DNA of 64,000 bases, taken from NCBI GenBank assembly GCA_016169945.1, contig JADLSH010000395.1, forward strand, positions 8,088,001 through 8,152,000, in the 5' to 3' direction. Shown one piece after another: positions 1 through 13,405 of this stretch. A model generated the notes under the pieces. That model was given only the letters and a program-made list of their open reading frames with translations, did no database searches and was not told where the DNA came from. The position numbers and the translations under genes are program-made. How positions within the stretch are numbered: position 1 is the first letter of the stretch; the number at the start of each line of letters is the position of its first letter. The stretch comes from Trachythela sp. YZ-2020. Lineage: Eukaryota; Cnidaria; Anthozoa; Malacalcyonacea; Clavulariidae.

Positions 1-299
1 ATGATGCTGAAAAGCAAAAAATGTACCATGTGAACATGGAACGTTATCTAGACTTAAGGTGCCAAAAGGACAGTAAAATACCAACCGTTCGGATAGCACC
101 TAATGCCAAAAATAAAGAGGAACCCAAAGAAAAGGCACAATTATCTGACGCACCTAGAAATACCTAGAACAATGCGTCCAAGAGCTACAGCACTTTTAAA
201 CCGATTGAAAGCAAGACCTGACGTTATTTCTTAAAATGTTCCTTTCAGTTGCTCACCATCGTAATCTTTGAGTTTATACACAGGAGGATCTCAACTTTC
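1..299. other. Unannotated sequence at window start
   Basis: No reading frame or repeat structure is recognisable here. It probably continues the decayed Polinton-type integrase region to its right, but I see no motif that proves this. Confidence 0.3.
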
Positions 300-974
300 G
301 TTTTATTTTACTAATTCTAACTTGGTCACTGTGCCATACTTTGTTGTAAACTGTGCCATACTTTCTTTTTGTTTTCAACAGTAACATTTGCTGGTTTTGT
401 TTTAATACTACGATGAACACTATGATTGTAAGAATACACTAAATCAAGCTACATGTCAATGTATCTTATTGTTTTCTTTGCTGTGATGTATCGCCACATT
501 CTTGTCTTCAGAGTACAGATCAAACATTCCACGATAGAGGCTTTCGTTTCATGTTGTACAGCTCTATGCCCTCTTCTTTCATCAATGCTCGAAAATGTTT
601 GTTTAAAAACTCTGTTCCTTGATCTGTCATGATCTTTTCAGGCTTGCATCCAGAAGACAAAATGACTTTGAAAGCTTCAACTAGAGAAGGACCTGTTTTA
701 TTTTTCAGTGGGACTACCCAGGCATACTTTGAAAAAGCGCCAATGCAAGCAGATAACGATACCCATCGTTAACCTTTTGCATGGATTGCATGTCTGCTAA
801 ATCCATTTGCCATTGCTGATCGATGCCACCTATGATCACATGGTTTCTTTTAAAATTGCAATGGATAGGTTTATGTAAAGTGTACGCATCTTGTTTCATT
901 AACCATTCTTTGATTATCTTACAGCTAGTATTTAATTTTCCTTCCTTTTTTACGTCATCGTACAAATGATCCAC
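300..974 (-). pseudogene. Decayed Polinton/Maverick-type integrase (rve) fragment
   Basis: On the minus strand, 974 to 714 encodes a stretch with QWQMDLADMQ, the first-aspartate block of rve-fold integrases of Polinton (Maverick) elements. It is preceded by a basic region with paired K/H residues typical of the sequence just upstream of the catalytic core. Homology resumes further downstream on the same strand (about 300-480) with YNHSVHRSIK and KPANVT, which match the C-terminal end of the same core. Between these the frame is lost, with a frameshift after YRYLLA and several stops, so the gene is dead. The chromodomain and zinc-binding N-terminus are not visible. It is a separate relic from the integrase at 50.5-55 kb. 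A Ginger or Gypsy origin is less likely because of the QWQ-DLADM form. Confidence 0.6.
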
Positions 975-3633
975 ACAGCCAAATCCTCCCGAACGGTTTG
1001 GATCATAAAAAAAATGCTAGACAAGTAGTCGTCCATGTTCAACTATCACTTATAGAATGAGAGAAATATTTTATTCTTTGACATTTTGAATACTATCTCT
1101 TTCATTAGTTTTGTTTGTCAGCTGTACATCGTTTTCAACAGGTTTGTAGTTTTAGGGCACGATGGTCAGTTGCTATGCAATTTGCTCCCTGAAGCGCGGT
1201 TGTTGTTAAAAACAAAATTGCGTTGTCTTACTTATAACTGTGTTGTCTTGCATTGTCTTACCTAAATCGAGTTAGAATTTTCTGCCTCTCACAAGAAAAT
1301 TGGACATCGCGAGATAGTATACTTCAAATTAGGTTTTTGGGAACGAGTTTGTCAAAAATCTTTGGAAATCAGCGATAAGCGCTTTACGAAAAAAACATCA
1401 TTTTTAGGGATGTATTCTTGAATCGTGCATTTTTTGAAATTTTGTGGGAAACTTCCAAATAATACAACATATAAAATACATATTCATAACACATTTTGTT
1501 GCTTATTGGTCGTTTGCATATGTAAATTATTCTTTGTCATACGAGGCATGTCGACCAATAAAAATTCGGGCAATACTGGCGGTCAAAGAGTGACTGTGTG
1601 AGTACAGAATGAGTCCGATGTAAAGGCTCATTCAAAAATACGAGATGGAGACAAGCAGAAAGTTCGTCGTATATTACGGCAACAAGAGCTTTGGATCAAA
1701 AGGTAAGCCTTACAAGTAAACGTATATCTCAACTACGGAGTATATCATTAGCACACACACAACAAAAGCTGCTTTAGCATGTAGAATTGTGGACTCCTGT
1801 TTTGTGGGCTCCTGTTTTGTGTTTATATGAAGACTGAAGACATATGTACAGAAGATCGCCGAGATACGGTTAGGGGCATAATCGAGGGGGGTAGCTTGCC
1901 AACATGTTAGGGGTACGGCGTCAATTTATTTGGTCCATTCAAAAATTAAGTATCGTCAGCTTACCTTTTCAGAAGAGTAAATTTTATGCTAATAGAATAG
2001 TCAAAAATGTCATACCCATAAGACAAAGATACATGTATGTTTGAGTTGTTTTTATATACTTATGCCGTTTCTTGACTTAGTAGAAGAATCTGCAGACTGT
2101 GAAAATAGCAATATTATTGTTCTTATCACTATCAATTAGTATCTTAAAAAACTGTATTATTAGAAAAGTGCATGTAAAATGTACATGTACAATTTGAGAA
2201 GATCATTATTTAACACCAAATTCTATAATTTGATGACTTTGTAAAAATGGGAACATCATCTTTCAATTCAACATTTGATTCAGATAAAATGTCCACTTTC
2301 TAAACTGAAACGTCCAAATATAGCCTTTTTGTCAATCAATACAACAAAATCATTCACATTTATATTAATTCAAGCCACCTATGACTCGAACACATATTTG
2401 CGATTACCTGTGGGTGTTTGTGTGGGTCGGGGGATGGTAGTGTAATAAGGTTGAATTAATAGTTGGGCATTTTCAATGTCATGCAGTTGGGAAGAATCTT
2501 CTCTGCCTCACCCCCTAAATATTTGGCCTTGCACGCCTATGGTGAACACCCGAGGAAACATCACCCTTCTACCACACGTTACGATTTAGATTAACAGGTG
2601 CTGAGGTCTGAAGTTCAGAAAGTTCCAGTTCTATGCAAAAGGAACTAGTATTCTATTTGTTTCACTTATGTTTAGAAGTTAGAAAAGACAAACTAAAAGT
2701 TTTCTGGGTGAGAAAGGATGGTAATCAACAAAGGCCAACTATTCCATACGACGGAATACCATTTGTGCATGTTGGAGAGAAAGTGTTGTGGTGCCACCAA
2801 GGAAAAGATTAGAAAAGTGAAACAAAAAATAAAAAGAGCTTAGGAACGCCAGGTAAAAGCTATAATCAATGCCATAGCCTGTTTTTTACACAGAATGAAC
2901 ATAGTCATAGCAGCGGATAATCGTTGTGCAGGACACATATCACCTAACATTCATTAATAACTGTCACCAGTACTGTGAGCAAACAAATAAAAGTTGCCAT
3001 TTTGATTTTATCCGTCAATCAGACTATCGAGATTACAAAACATACTGTGCGTCAAGTGTGCCTTCCCTTTTTAATATGGATTAAATCGCCTGCCATCTAT
3101 TCATTACGAAATATAATGTATTCATACTTTAGATTGAAAAAGACAGTATATTCTTCAGACGAAGAGCTAACATGATGAAGGCAAACACTAACGCAAGTGA
3201 CGATGTGGAAATGCAATGTATCGTAAAGTTACCACATGTTTCGGAACACAAATATCACATAACTAGGAAGGTAAAAATTTGAGAAATTCACGGAAAATAG
3301 ACATCTATGAATAAAAATGATATGAATATTTTTGGAGTAATCTAATCTAATATTTTAATAGTACATGCATGTTAAACGTCATCAGTTGACATCGCGCCAA
3401 CTGACAGTATTCACGCCATTAACCCAAAATCGGCCGGACAGATCATAAAGTATAAACGTACCCTAAGCGGAAAATAATGGGATGAAACAACAATTGTACA
3501 CACTGAACAAGAAAGCAAAACGAGAATATGAAACTAAGACTTAATAAACCTCATAAGTTGTTGTGATAGTCAGATGCAACGGCTAAAGCATAATTTACAT
3601 ATTATGCACATGATTTTGTCAAAATGTTTCACT
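975..3633. other. AT-rich intergenic sequence, nothing recognised
   Basis: I see no coding region, inverted repeat or tandem array that I can support. The short open frames here, including one of 66 codons near 2975, show no family motif. Confidence 0.4.
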
Positions 3634-3688
3634 TGCTGGCATAAGAGAGCCTTGCTGGCTGCTGCCAGGCTGCTGGCATAAGAGAGCC
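3634..3688. repeat. 18-bp direct repeat, two copies
   Basis: The 18-mer tgctggcataagagagcc occurs at 3634-3651 and again at 3671-3688, with a 19-bp CTGC-rich spacer. It lies just upstream of the first MULE-like coding block and may be a local duplication. Confidence 0.7.
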
Positions 3689-3698
3689 TCTGGACCCA

Positions 3699-4162
3699 GT
3701 GATAGTGGAGAAGGCAAGGCACGTATACCTTGAGCTTTTCGTGCAATGTGACTTGTTGAAGGGGTGTAAACTACCAGAAAAATCTAGCAGACGATTTTTT
3801 CCTACGAACAAGAACATATACAATCATCTGTACAAAGGAAAACCAAACCATTCTCCTCGATTGACCAAAATAATTTGGAGGAACTTGTTCAAAAATAGAA
3901 TATCCAGTAGACTCTTCCCTTTACTGCCCTCATTCTGCCAAGCCAGTATCAGATGACTCTGTCCAGGATGAAGATGATGAAAATCTCGAGGAATCCACCC
4001 AAACATTACTGTTCTGCCATCAGACTAGTGATCAACAACATCTCCTGACAAGGTATGGCAACCAAATATGCCTGCTTGATACAACCTACAGAACAACAAT
4101 ATGACCTTCCTTTTTACTTCCTCTGTGTCAGAACAAATGTGTGTTATCAGGTGGTGGGATCA
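3699..4162 (+). pseudogene. MULE-like transposase relic, N-terminal part
   Basis: The frame from 3699 reads through IVEKARHVYLELF and RRFFPTNKNIYNHLYK, a region that precedes the catalytic core in a family of animal MULE-type transposases resembling calcium-responsive transcription factor-like proteins. After a frameshift near 3935 it continues with an acidic stretch, then HQTSDQQHLLTRYGNQ and ICLLDTTY. The aspartate in LLDTTY fits the first catalytic D of the DDE core. A stop follows the TTYRTT block. The part ends at 4162, where a TIR element has inserted. The same protein resumes at 6481 and is continued by the blocks at 7220-7700, 8131-8560 and 8640-8975. Family assignment rests on recognition of these blocks, not on a search. 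Confidence 0.6.
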
Positions 4163-6478
4163 CTCAGGTGAGTTAATGCATGGGTCACATTTTTCCTCTA
4201 CCCAGGGTAGCCCGCGCGGTCAGATCGCAATTTTAACGACATATTTGGCACCTTGAAATGTGTGGCTAACATGCCACGCAGGAACATGATTATTTGTAAA
4301 CAAAGCAAATTGAGCAAAAATACATCATTTCTTTCCTAATGGACTTTGGGACACTTATTCAGTGTTATTGCTATTATTACTGAGGCTTAATTCATATGTG
4401 ATCAGATGTTAGGAGTCTCTTCTTGGATGAAAATTGAAATAATGAGCCTTGCGATTTTGTATTGTCTCGTGACTATATATATAGCACACAATTAATCTAA
4501 TGCATGTATTATTTATTTAAAATTGCATGTATGTAATGCTGACCTTCATGCCTGACCACATTGCTAATATTTTCTTCCAAATACAAAAAATATATGGCCA
4601 TGGAGATTGTACTGTAGTTTTACATATAAATATGCATATGTCTGTGTCGCATATAATCAGTATTAGGTTTCATTAAGTTCAATGACTTGCGGCTTCGGAT
4701 TCTGGCTTCTTTAGATTACTCATGCTGCTTTCCAATAACCCCCAATATCAGAGAGACCTTCCTCTTCAATATCTGAAATTAATAAGTCATGAAACTACCA
4801 ACTATATAAACATAAAATGATAAAATACAACAAGAAATCATCGCGCTTGTATCACTGCGCAACTGAATATATATAACCAACAATGCGGACCCCTGCTGGT
4901 CGTAAATAATATACGGCATGGCGAAAGAAATGGCGTTTAGCTTTCTTGTTCACATGTATGAATTTCAGCCGTTTCCCCGGAAAGGTTGCAAAACTTAAAC
5001 AAGTATAATTTTAGGCTAGATAGATTAAGAACATCAAAAACCTTATAGTTCCAACTTGCGCAGCGTACATTAACTCTTTCTAAACGGTAGCGTCGAATAT
5101 CATCCGCCAACGCATGATGATTTTGAGCGCTTGTATCTTTGGCGCCCCTCACCCAAAACGGACGAAAATACCACCAATCAATCACCAATCGATTCAGCAA
5201 ACACACCTGTTCTTGACTAATGCCAAACAAATCGCAAAACACATTGTTTTACAGATCTCTGTGAGTTTTAACACCTTTGTAATCTGATATTTATTATATC
5301 GTAAACTAATTATATATTCAGTACCTTTGGTCGTTTATAACTTCTGTTTTAAAATCCGTGTGATCTTCGCTAATACACCGTTTTATAGAGCTTTAAAAAC
5401 AGTACATACTGACCAACTTGCGAAGAAACACAATAAAAATTGACAAGGTTACGGCGAAATTTGAAATGTAGCGTACAGGTCAAACCGGAATTTCAGACAA
5501 AAACAACCGGAAAAGGCCCAAACACAAACAAAGACTGTTGCTATGGTTTTTTAAGTGGCCGGAATGAATTCCCCAGGGTACAATACCCTATATAAGATCT
5601 TTTTGTCGGGACTGAAGCGTGTCGGCAAACCATATATAGTCAAACTACGGCAAGCACGTGCATGTTGAAAAATTCCCGATAAATAAAAAAATTCAAAATA
5701 AATATTTCTAAAAGCCGTATCGAAGGCACGTTTTACAGCCGAAAGAAACAGATAAAAAGCTAAATTTCGATCATTAGAAGTCTTTCAAGATATTAAAGAT
5801 ATTAAAAGTTATTAAAGATTGTTTGAGTTGAACTGAAGTATGACTGGAGGTATGTTTGGGATTATAAGTTTGGTATTTTTGATTCTGTAATGTTTAGTCG
5901 GCCAAATAGCCCACTGTTAAAAAGCTTATTTTGTAAGGATTCCAATGGTGTTAATTTCATTGCCAGGGGGTAAATATTTTGCAAAGGAGATCGTACTCAA
6001 AGTGCTCTTGCGACAACTTGCGACAACATAATTAAAATGCGACCGACCAGAAAGAGTTAACATGTATAATGTAGTATTATTCATGTAAATATGCGCAGTT
6101 GCCGAATAATTTCAAATAGAACACAAAATATTTACCGCAATAAACCACATAGACAACCATGCAAGTTGAATTCGTATAGTTCAACACCATATCTTTTACA
6201 TTAAACCAATTCAGCAGTCGGGGAAATCGATTCTATGTTCCGGAGAAACGGATTTAATTTTGACCAATGTTTATTGACATTTCAGGCTACATATTTCCGA
6301 AGACAAATGAGGAAAAATAAAATAAATATCATAAAAAAATTCTTCAGGTCGAAATCTATAGCATTAAATCATAACGGCATAAAATTAACTAAATTTTCAC
6401 ATCGAAAATCACCCACAACTTGGTATACTCATATTTTGGCCTTGGCTGAAATGTGACCCACGCATTAAGCTACCTGAG
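4163..6478. mobile_element. 2.3-kb TIR DNA transposon inserted in the MULE-like gene
   Basis: The left end begins ctcaggtgagttaatgc and continues gtgtcac-like sequence; the right end at 6449-6478 is its reverse complement, with 26 of 30 bases matching. The flanks are CA at 4161-4162 and CA at 6479-6480, consistent with a 2-bp target duplication. Removing the element and one CA restores the host frame (G-S then F-V-I-Q), which fixes the borders. The interior has no recognisable transposase, so it is probably non-autonomous. A 101-codon minus-strand frame at 4937-5242 shows no family motif. The superfamily is unresolved: a CA duplication excludes Tc1/mariner (TA) and leaves CACTA-like or unknown types. 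Confidence 0.75.
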
Positions 6479-6604
6479 CATTTGTCATACAGTACGAGAA
6501 CATTACATGTATTACAGAAGCATTAATGGTGTTCAAGGAATGGAATAAAGGCACATGGAATCCTTCACGTTTTATGGTAGATTTTGCAGAGGAAGAAATT
6601 AAAG
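6479..6604 (+). pseudogene. MULE-like transposase, second coding block (exon end at 6604)
   Basis: The frame resumes in register with the block ending at 4162 and reads ITCITEALMVFKEW, then WNPSRFMVDFAEEEIK. The aspartate in MVDFAE fits the second catalytic D of MULE transposases. The block ends in AAAG followed by GTAGGT, a good 5' splice site. Joining it to 7220 keeps the frame (EEEIK then DILHALDAE). Confidence 0.6.
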
Positions 6605-7219
6605 GTAGGTAAAGGTGCCGACAAAAAAATAGGCTGTTTAAACCCAGACCATCCCAAAAGATCACCCACCTGGAATTGGGAAGTGTACATCTTTCTAATG
6701 AACTCATTCTACTGGTACATATAAGTACAAAGTAGTAAGCACTTCATAACTAAGAGCGATGTTTTTACAAGAACATGTGTGAGATTTTCATCACAATCGA
6801 GTTAGCTCAACATGTCCTTTCTACGTTGCGGCATTAAGTAGTCATTAAAGCAATGCAGATATTGTTTGCAACAACTTACAGTGTCTTGTGAGAGTTTAAA
6901 CAGCTTGTTCACCACGTTATATATACTTCTCATTCATACAAATGCTACTATATATAGGACTATTTTTCCGTAAAATGGATCGATTTTAAATTCAAAGCTA
7001 TCGAATTATACTTACCAGAGATTGATTAAAGTATGGTATATGTATACCATGGATATAGTTGGGTTCTGACGGACTGTACGTCGACCAATCGGAATTGGGG
7101 AATTTTGTATCTAGATATAAAACAAATTATATCAGTATTTGTAGTATTGTGAAATTAATCAACAATTAATGAGCTTTGTACTGGGTACTTGTGTTTTTAA
7201 CATTCACACAACACTGTAG
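6605..7219 (+). other. Predicted spliceosomal intron, 615 bp
   Basis: The sequence starts GTAGGT after AAAG and ends TGTAG before ATATTTTACATG. Splicing joins the codons in frame (AAA, then G plus AT) and gives a continuous protein matching the expected order of MULE blocks. The interior is AT-rich and non-coding. This is a prediction from splice consensus and frame only. Confidence 0.55.
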
Positions 7220-7700
7220 ATATTTTACATGCATTAGATGCAGAAGTACTTCTTTGTGATTTTCATCGGGAACAGTCATGGCAAGAGTGGACATCTAAAC
7301 TAGACAATGGTGTTGCTCAAGACAAACAAGAAGTGCTCAACCTGTTAGGAAACATTGCATGTGCAGCTACGTCTGAAGAGTGTCGAAAATCAACTGCAGC
7401 CCTTACAGAGAGCAATCTTTGGAAAAAAAATCCCAAATTGAGGAATTGGTTTGGTAACAAGTGGCTGCCAAGCATCGAGGTATACACAGTCACAGACTAG
7501 GGACCAGGAATTAGTATTAAAAGTTCTTGTCGATCGGTTTCTTCCAAAAACCTTTATAAAGCAAGAGTTGCCTAATTGTAAGAAACTTACAGTACCTTCT
7601 CTACAGTACTGTAACATATTATCTCGCAATGTTGTTTGCCATCCCCCAAAAGTAGTTGAAACATCAGTTTTATACAAATGCAGTGACAGTGTATTTAACA
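7220..7700 (+). pseudogene. MULE-like transposase, central block with catalytic region
   Basis: From 7220 the frame reads DILHALDAEVLLCDFHREQ and WQEW, the well-conserved block after the second catalytic aspartate in MULE transposases (LCDFHREQxW). It continues through LRNWFGNKWLPSIE, then a stop after VYTVTD near 7498. A shifted frame continues with LVDRFLPKTFIKQ and PNCKKL up to about 7700, which looks like the helical part after the core. A GTATAC directly after IE (about 7480) could instead be a 5' splice site. Downstream, the gene is interrupted by SINE-like copies. Confidence 0.55.
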
Positions 7701-7711
7701 AACAAGATGTT

Positions 7712-7905
7712 TTTGTTCTGCATCTCACTTGGTTGAAATTGATGTAGAAGGTTAAGGTGGATGGATATTCCGAGTGAAATATTATATACAATATTTTGAA
7801 CGGGAATGGTTGCAAAAAATATGCAACTCCAAGTCCTCCGATAGGAATTGAATCTGCGGCCCTGCGATTCCGGTGCAGCACTCTGACTACTGAGCTACAG
7901 AGTCC
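7712..7905 (-). repeat. tRNA-derived SINE, minus strand
   Basis: Read on the minus strand from 7905, the head resembles a tRNA: CTCTGTAGCTCAGTAG (box A-like, D arm), a CTGC..GCAG anticodon stem, and GCAGATTCAATTCC (box B-like). A partial acceptor pairing CTCTG/CGGAG is visible. The anticodon arm has an A:C mismatch and C33, so this is not a functional tRNA. The body runs to about 7712. It lies within the MULE-like relic. The 174-codon frame across it is an artefact. Confidence 0.6.
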
Positions 7906-7996
7906 AGCTGCCAAGCATTAACAACAAGTTCATGTATATATATATAGATGCGATAAGGTAAAGATCACGGGTTGTGTGATAAGGTAAATCACAAGA

Positions 7997-8130
7997 TTTT
8001 TTTCTGCATCTCACTTGGTTGAAATTGATGTAGAAGGTTAAGGTGGATGGATATTCTGAGTGAAATATTATATACAATATTTTAGACCTTAACGGGAAGG
8101 TTGCGAAAAATATGCAACTCTTAGTCCTCT
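7997..8130 (-). repeat. Second copy of the SINE body, lacking the tRNA-like head
   Basis: This segment repeats 7708-7840 with a few substitutions and a short insertion; both copies begin at ctgcatctcacttggttg and end near cctctga/cctccga. It lacks the tRNA-like head. It is either a truncated second insertion or a local duplication. Confidence 0.7.
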
Positions 8131-8560
8131 GACAAACGTTTTTGTCTTTGAGCTAAATGTAAAATACAATGATGGTTACCATGCATACAATGAGGAACTT
8201 CCAAAATTTCTGCACAACAGACCTGCAAAAATGGTGTCCCACATAATGAAGCGCTGGGAAAGTTACATCGCAAATGATATGGTCTAAAAGGTGTCTTCAG
8301 GGGTCTTTTGAAGCAGAATTCAACTGGAGAAAACCAGTACAGAGTAATCTTTGGTGATGCAAAAACTGCCAAACTGCTTGTGCTTGGACTGGCGATACCA
8401 CAAGCTTTTGTGCACGCACTTCTGTACTTTCCTCTCTTGCCAATGATCTGGAAGAGATATTACAAAAAGCACAAAATCCAGCACCGCAGGAAGCAGGAAT
8501 TATCACACAAACTCCTCACCCGAAGAATAATCCCCATTAGCAACAAAAAATGGTCAAAAG
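8131..8560 (+). pseudogene. MULE-like transposase, C-terminal block with SWIM zinc finger
   Basis: After the SINE copies the protein continues with YNEELPKFLHNRP and HIMKRWESYI, then a stop, then QYRVIFGDAKT. After a frameshift near 8385, the sequence CLCLDWRYHKLLCTHFC is read, with the CxC...CxH spacing of a SWIM zinc finger, a hallmark of MULE transposases. Beyond it come basic residues. Frameshifts and stops show that it is inactive. Confidence 0.6.
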
Positions 8561-8639
8561 AAACAGGGAAACTTTAAAACACTAACAACAAGAACTTATG
8601 GCCGCCTCCTACACTGGTCGTGTTGGGAAGCATGCTGAA

Positions 8640-8975
8640 ATTATGAAGACAAAGTACATGTGCCACTTGCTGCAGATAAGCCAAAGAAGAGATGCTCTAC
8701 AAGGCCAGAAGTAATAGATCTAAGTTCACCAAGTAAAAAGCCATGTAATCTTCCACCCTGAATACGTCCTCCCAATTTGACTTTATCTCTCCGGCGATCC
8801 CTTGACGATTCCCTGTATCCCGGCATGACACGTCGTTTAAGTCAACAGTTGGTATATGTATACAAGAATCTAGCAAAACAATGTCTGCTGCAAGTGAAAC
8901 TGAGGTGCTGCCAGAAGCAGGCAGGTTTTGCAGACTGTGGTGTATTTGCCATATATATCCTGGAGCAGTCATTTT
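8640..8975 (+). pseudogene. Ulp1/C48-like peptidase fragment attached to the MULE-like gene
   Basis: A short block reads ADKPKKRCSTRPEVIDLSS, a linker-like region. About 200 bp later the sequence QKQAGFADCGVFAIYILEQ appears. The Q...DCGxFA pattern is the catalytic Q and C region of Ulp1/SENP-type cysteine peptidases (family C48), known as C-terminal partners of some MULE proteins. The His and Asp blocks are not clearly visible, and frames differ between blocks. Probably the decayed C-terminus of the transposase. Confidence 0.45.
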
Positions 8976-9068
8976 TTAGCAGAGCCAGATGTGTCAACAT
9001 CTACAGCAATGCTTGGAGCAAAAATAAATTATTACTAGTAGTTACTATCGCAAGGAAAGTGCTGCCAA

Positions 9069-9137
9069 AGCATGTTTTGTACTATTAAACGTACTAAATA
9101 ATAAGCATGTTTTGTAGTATTAAACGTACTAAATAAT
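9069..9137. repeat. Tandem duplication, ~34-bp unit x2
   Basis: The unit gcatgttttgtactattaa followed by acgtactaaataat is present twice in a row with one or two changes. It is a simple local duplication. Confidence 0.8.
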
Positions 9138-9399
9138 TATGTTATGCTCGCGTGGCGCAAAAACAAATTTTGGCAACGTATATATTATCACTATATAAAT
9201 GTAGACAAAAATTTCGGAGTGAAAAAATCTAATGAAAAAAATTTCCTAGAATTTTTTCCTAACGGAGAAAAAGATTTGGGAAAGAGACGGGGAATAGATT
9301 AGGCTGTTGCCAAATTACTCATGGAAGTCACAGGGAAAAGACAGTCATATACCAACACAGGTTTATGTTTGTGAACAGTAAATCATAGCACAGTTAACT

Positions 9400-9492
9400 A
9401 TTAGTGCACGAGTAAATATATTCATTTGCTTTATTAAGGCCATCATATAGCCCTATAATATTAAAATAGCATGACTGTCATTCAAGATAATA
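9400..9492 (-). pseudogene. Possible distal piece of the cysteine-protease-like gene
   Basis: Directly beyond the 9493-14267 transposon, the minus strand reads LNDSHAILIL, a stop, then GYMMALIKQMNIF. This would follow on from the piece ending at 14272 and has the look of the strand after the catalytic core of the same protease-like protein. The match is from recognition only, and a stop is present. It would mean that the transposon inserted into this gene. Confidence 0.3.
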
Positions 9493-10161
9493 GGGTCATT
9501 CCACGCCAAATCGACTAAACTTCCTGCACAAGCATCACAGATTTAGTTGATTTTTGGTACACTTTTAGATCATTATATAATTAGAATTTGTGTGAATTTT
9601 CAGTAGATGACATTAAGTATTTCAGGAAATATAAGCAAAGCACTGCGTGATTGTCAGCGCGGAAGTCGCCATTTTGACAGAATTTGTAATTTCGGCATAA
9701 TTCGCACATCAATATCTCGTTTATAACTCCACGTATTAACACGAAAATGTGTACAATAATAAATCTGAGACTGCTCTTCTAAACCAATACATCGTTTAAT
9801 GTATGTGGTAAAGGATGTCGTAAATAACGGGGGATCAACATACTGGCAGAATGGAAAAAATACAAATTCGTCGTAGATTTGAACTATAATATCTTGGTAG
9901 ATATCTGTCTAGGTACATTCATGTTATCCACACATAAAAATAAGCCTTCAAAGAATTCTTGTTAGCAATAATAGCCCGTTACAATTAGTCAGACATTAAA
10001 AATACCTATATAAATTGCGGCAATTTCGCTGTATTAAAGTAGATGTTATGCTAAACCTGTGGTAGAAATTTAATTATTGTCCTATGACTGGTTCGATATT
10101 AACGAGCGATCTATAAATTGGTGTTTTTCACTAATTGAATTCAAATGTAAACAAACAAATT
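9493..10161 (+). repeat. Left long terminal inverted repeat
   Basis: It matches the reverse complement of 13675-14267 nearly base for base, apart from indels. The left copy carries about 140 bp (around 9695-9850) missing from the right copy, and lacks about 65 bp (right copy around 13815-13880). Confidence 0.9.
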
Positions 10162-10179
10162 CTGAATTGCATGAAGTGC

Positions 10180-12141
<1,962 letters not shown>

Positions 12142-12699
12142 GTGATTTTGTTTTCAATCTCTAGTCCTTTTCTAGTATCTATGTAAGTAAAAGTAAGTCA
12201 GTAAGTCGAAATCATTGATATAAAACATTCATTTTGAGTCTTTATACCGTCCATGTATATCGCCTGATGAATAATATTAATATAATTCTTTTTTATTTAT
12301 AATTATACGCATGTCAATCACGCCAAAGTGACTCCATCAGAATGTTAATTAAAGCTATCTTAACAATATTTTTCGACTATGTATTTATGAACGTACTGGA
12401 GTAAATTGCACACAGCTGAATTACCTTAAATAACAACTCAATAATAACTCAAGTTAACAATGTCGGGCTATATTCTATAGTTTATAGTACTGCAGATCAG
12501 CTGTTCCCTTAATACCTCAGTTCACCCGTAGATGGAGCTAGAGAACACCCGGTCGGGCGTCTTGTGCAAACTGATTTTCTCAAAGTTAAATCAATACAAA
12601 TCAGCTTTTAACTATTTTCAACATGAATATCAATGAAACGTCATGGTCAATTGTAGAAACAATCTAAAAATTTGTTAAAGCTGTCTTCAATCATCTCAA
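12142..12699. other. Interior of TIR transposon, non-coding
   Basis: A last short AAGT/AAGTCAGT stretch ends near 12208. The rest is AT-rich and shows no frame I recognise. It is the 3' flank of the minus-strand gene at 12700-13405. Confidence 0.5.
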
Positions 12700-13405
12700 T
12701 TGCTGGACTGTTAACTTTGTATTGTTTGATCTGCAGCGGGCTCTTGCACGGTACATAGCACATGCTCAAAAGGAATCCAACATTCATCTCGTGTTGATGG
12801 TCATACAAACGAGTGGATTGTAGTGCCGGGATTACGAGATCTCATGAAGTTTACGAGGACGTCTTCATTCGCGTGCAATTTATCTTCCACGACACCCAGG
12901 TACCAGGCTTTGTCGTAAACTGCTGCTAAATACTGACCATGTGTGAAAGATTGAGATACTTGTGCCTGAGACGAACTTGTTACTTTAACGGATGTTCCAT
13001 CCACATCTGCTGAAATTCGCCGGATTTGCAGAGAATCAGAACTGACTGGAACAAAACTGTGGTGCCTCCTTGTTCCTGCTATGGTTTTGGGGTCGTCCAG
13101 ACGTGGCTCTAAGACCATTTCTCAATTTCCTCAGTGCCTACGAAAAGCATTTCGATTCCCGAAATGTTAGCTTTTGCCCACGAAAAGAGTTCTTTAGCAT
13201 TGAGAATGTGATTCCCTGTGGTAGCTTGAAGGCTAGCTCTGGCGACTAGATGCTTAATGGTTCCACCGATACCATCGCATGGACTTTTCCCGTGACTTGT
13301 TGCAAAAAAATGCCATTCCACCTTCACCCCGAAATCCTCCTCATGGTACCATAAATTTAAAAAGTTCTTGTACTGACTGGCACTTTTTATTTTATATACA
13401 TACAC
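12700..13405 (-). pseudogene. Transposon-borne protein with EWHFFATSHGKSPCDGIGG motif (putative transposase piece)
   Basis: From 13405 the frame reads SASQYKNFLNLWYHEEDFG, then EWHFFATSHGKSPCDGIGG and TIKHLVARASLQ. A frameshift near 13110 leads to GTRRHHSFVPVSS, then GQYLAAVYDKAWYLGVVED, and a third frame continues with RDECWIPFEHVLC to about 12715. I recognise these blocks from a widespread animal repeat-associated protein family of unnamed function. The order suits an RNase-H-like transposase starting mid-domain, so the N-terminus is missing. Its position between the TIRs of the 9493-14267 element supports a transposase role. At least two frameshifts make it inactive. Confidence 0.5.

Noticed and set aside
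4937..5242. A 101-codon frame inside the TIR element as its transposase.
   Set aside because: No DDE block or zinc finger is visible, and it is too short; it may be chance.
7833..7905. A functional tRNA gene on the minus strand.
   Set aside because: The head resembles a tRNA, but the anticodon stem has a mismatch and position 33 is C rather than U; it is joined to a repeated body found nearby.
7390..7914. A 174-codon minus-strand frame.
   Set aside because: It crosses a tRNA-derived SINE and the antisense of the MULE-like gene; its residues are the usual SINE translation.
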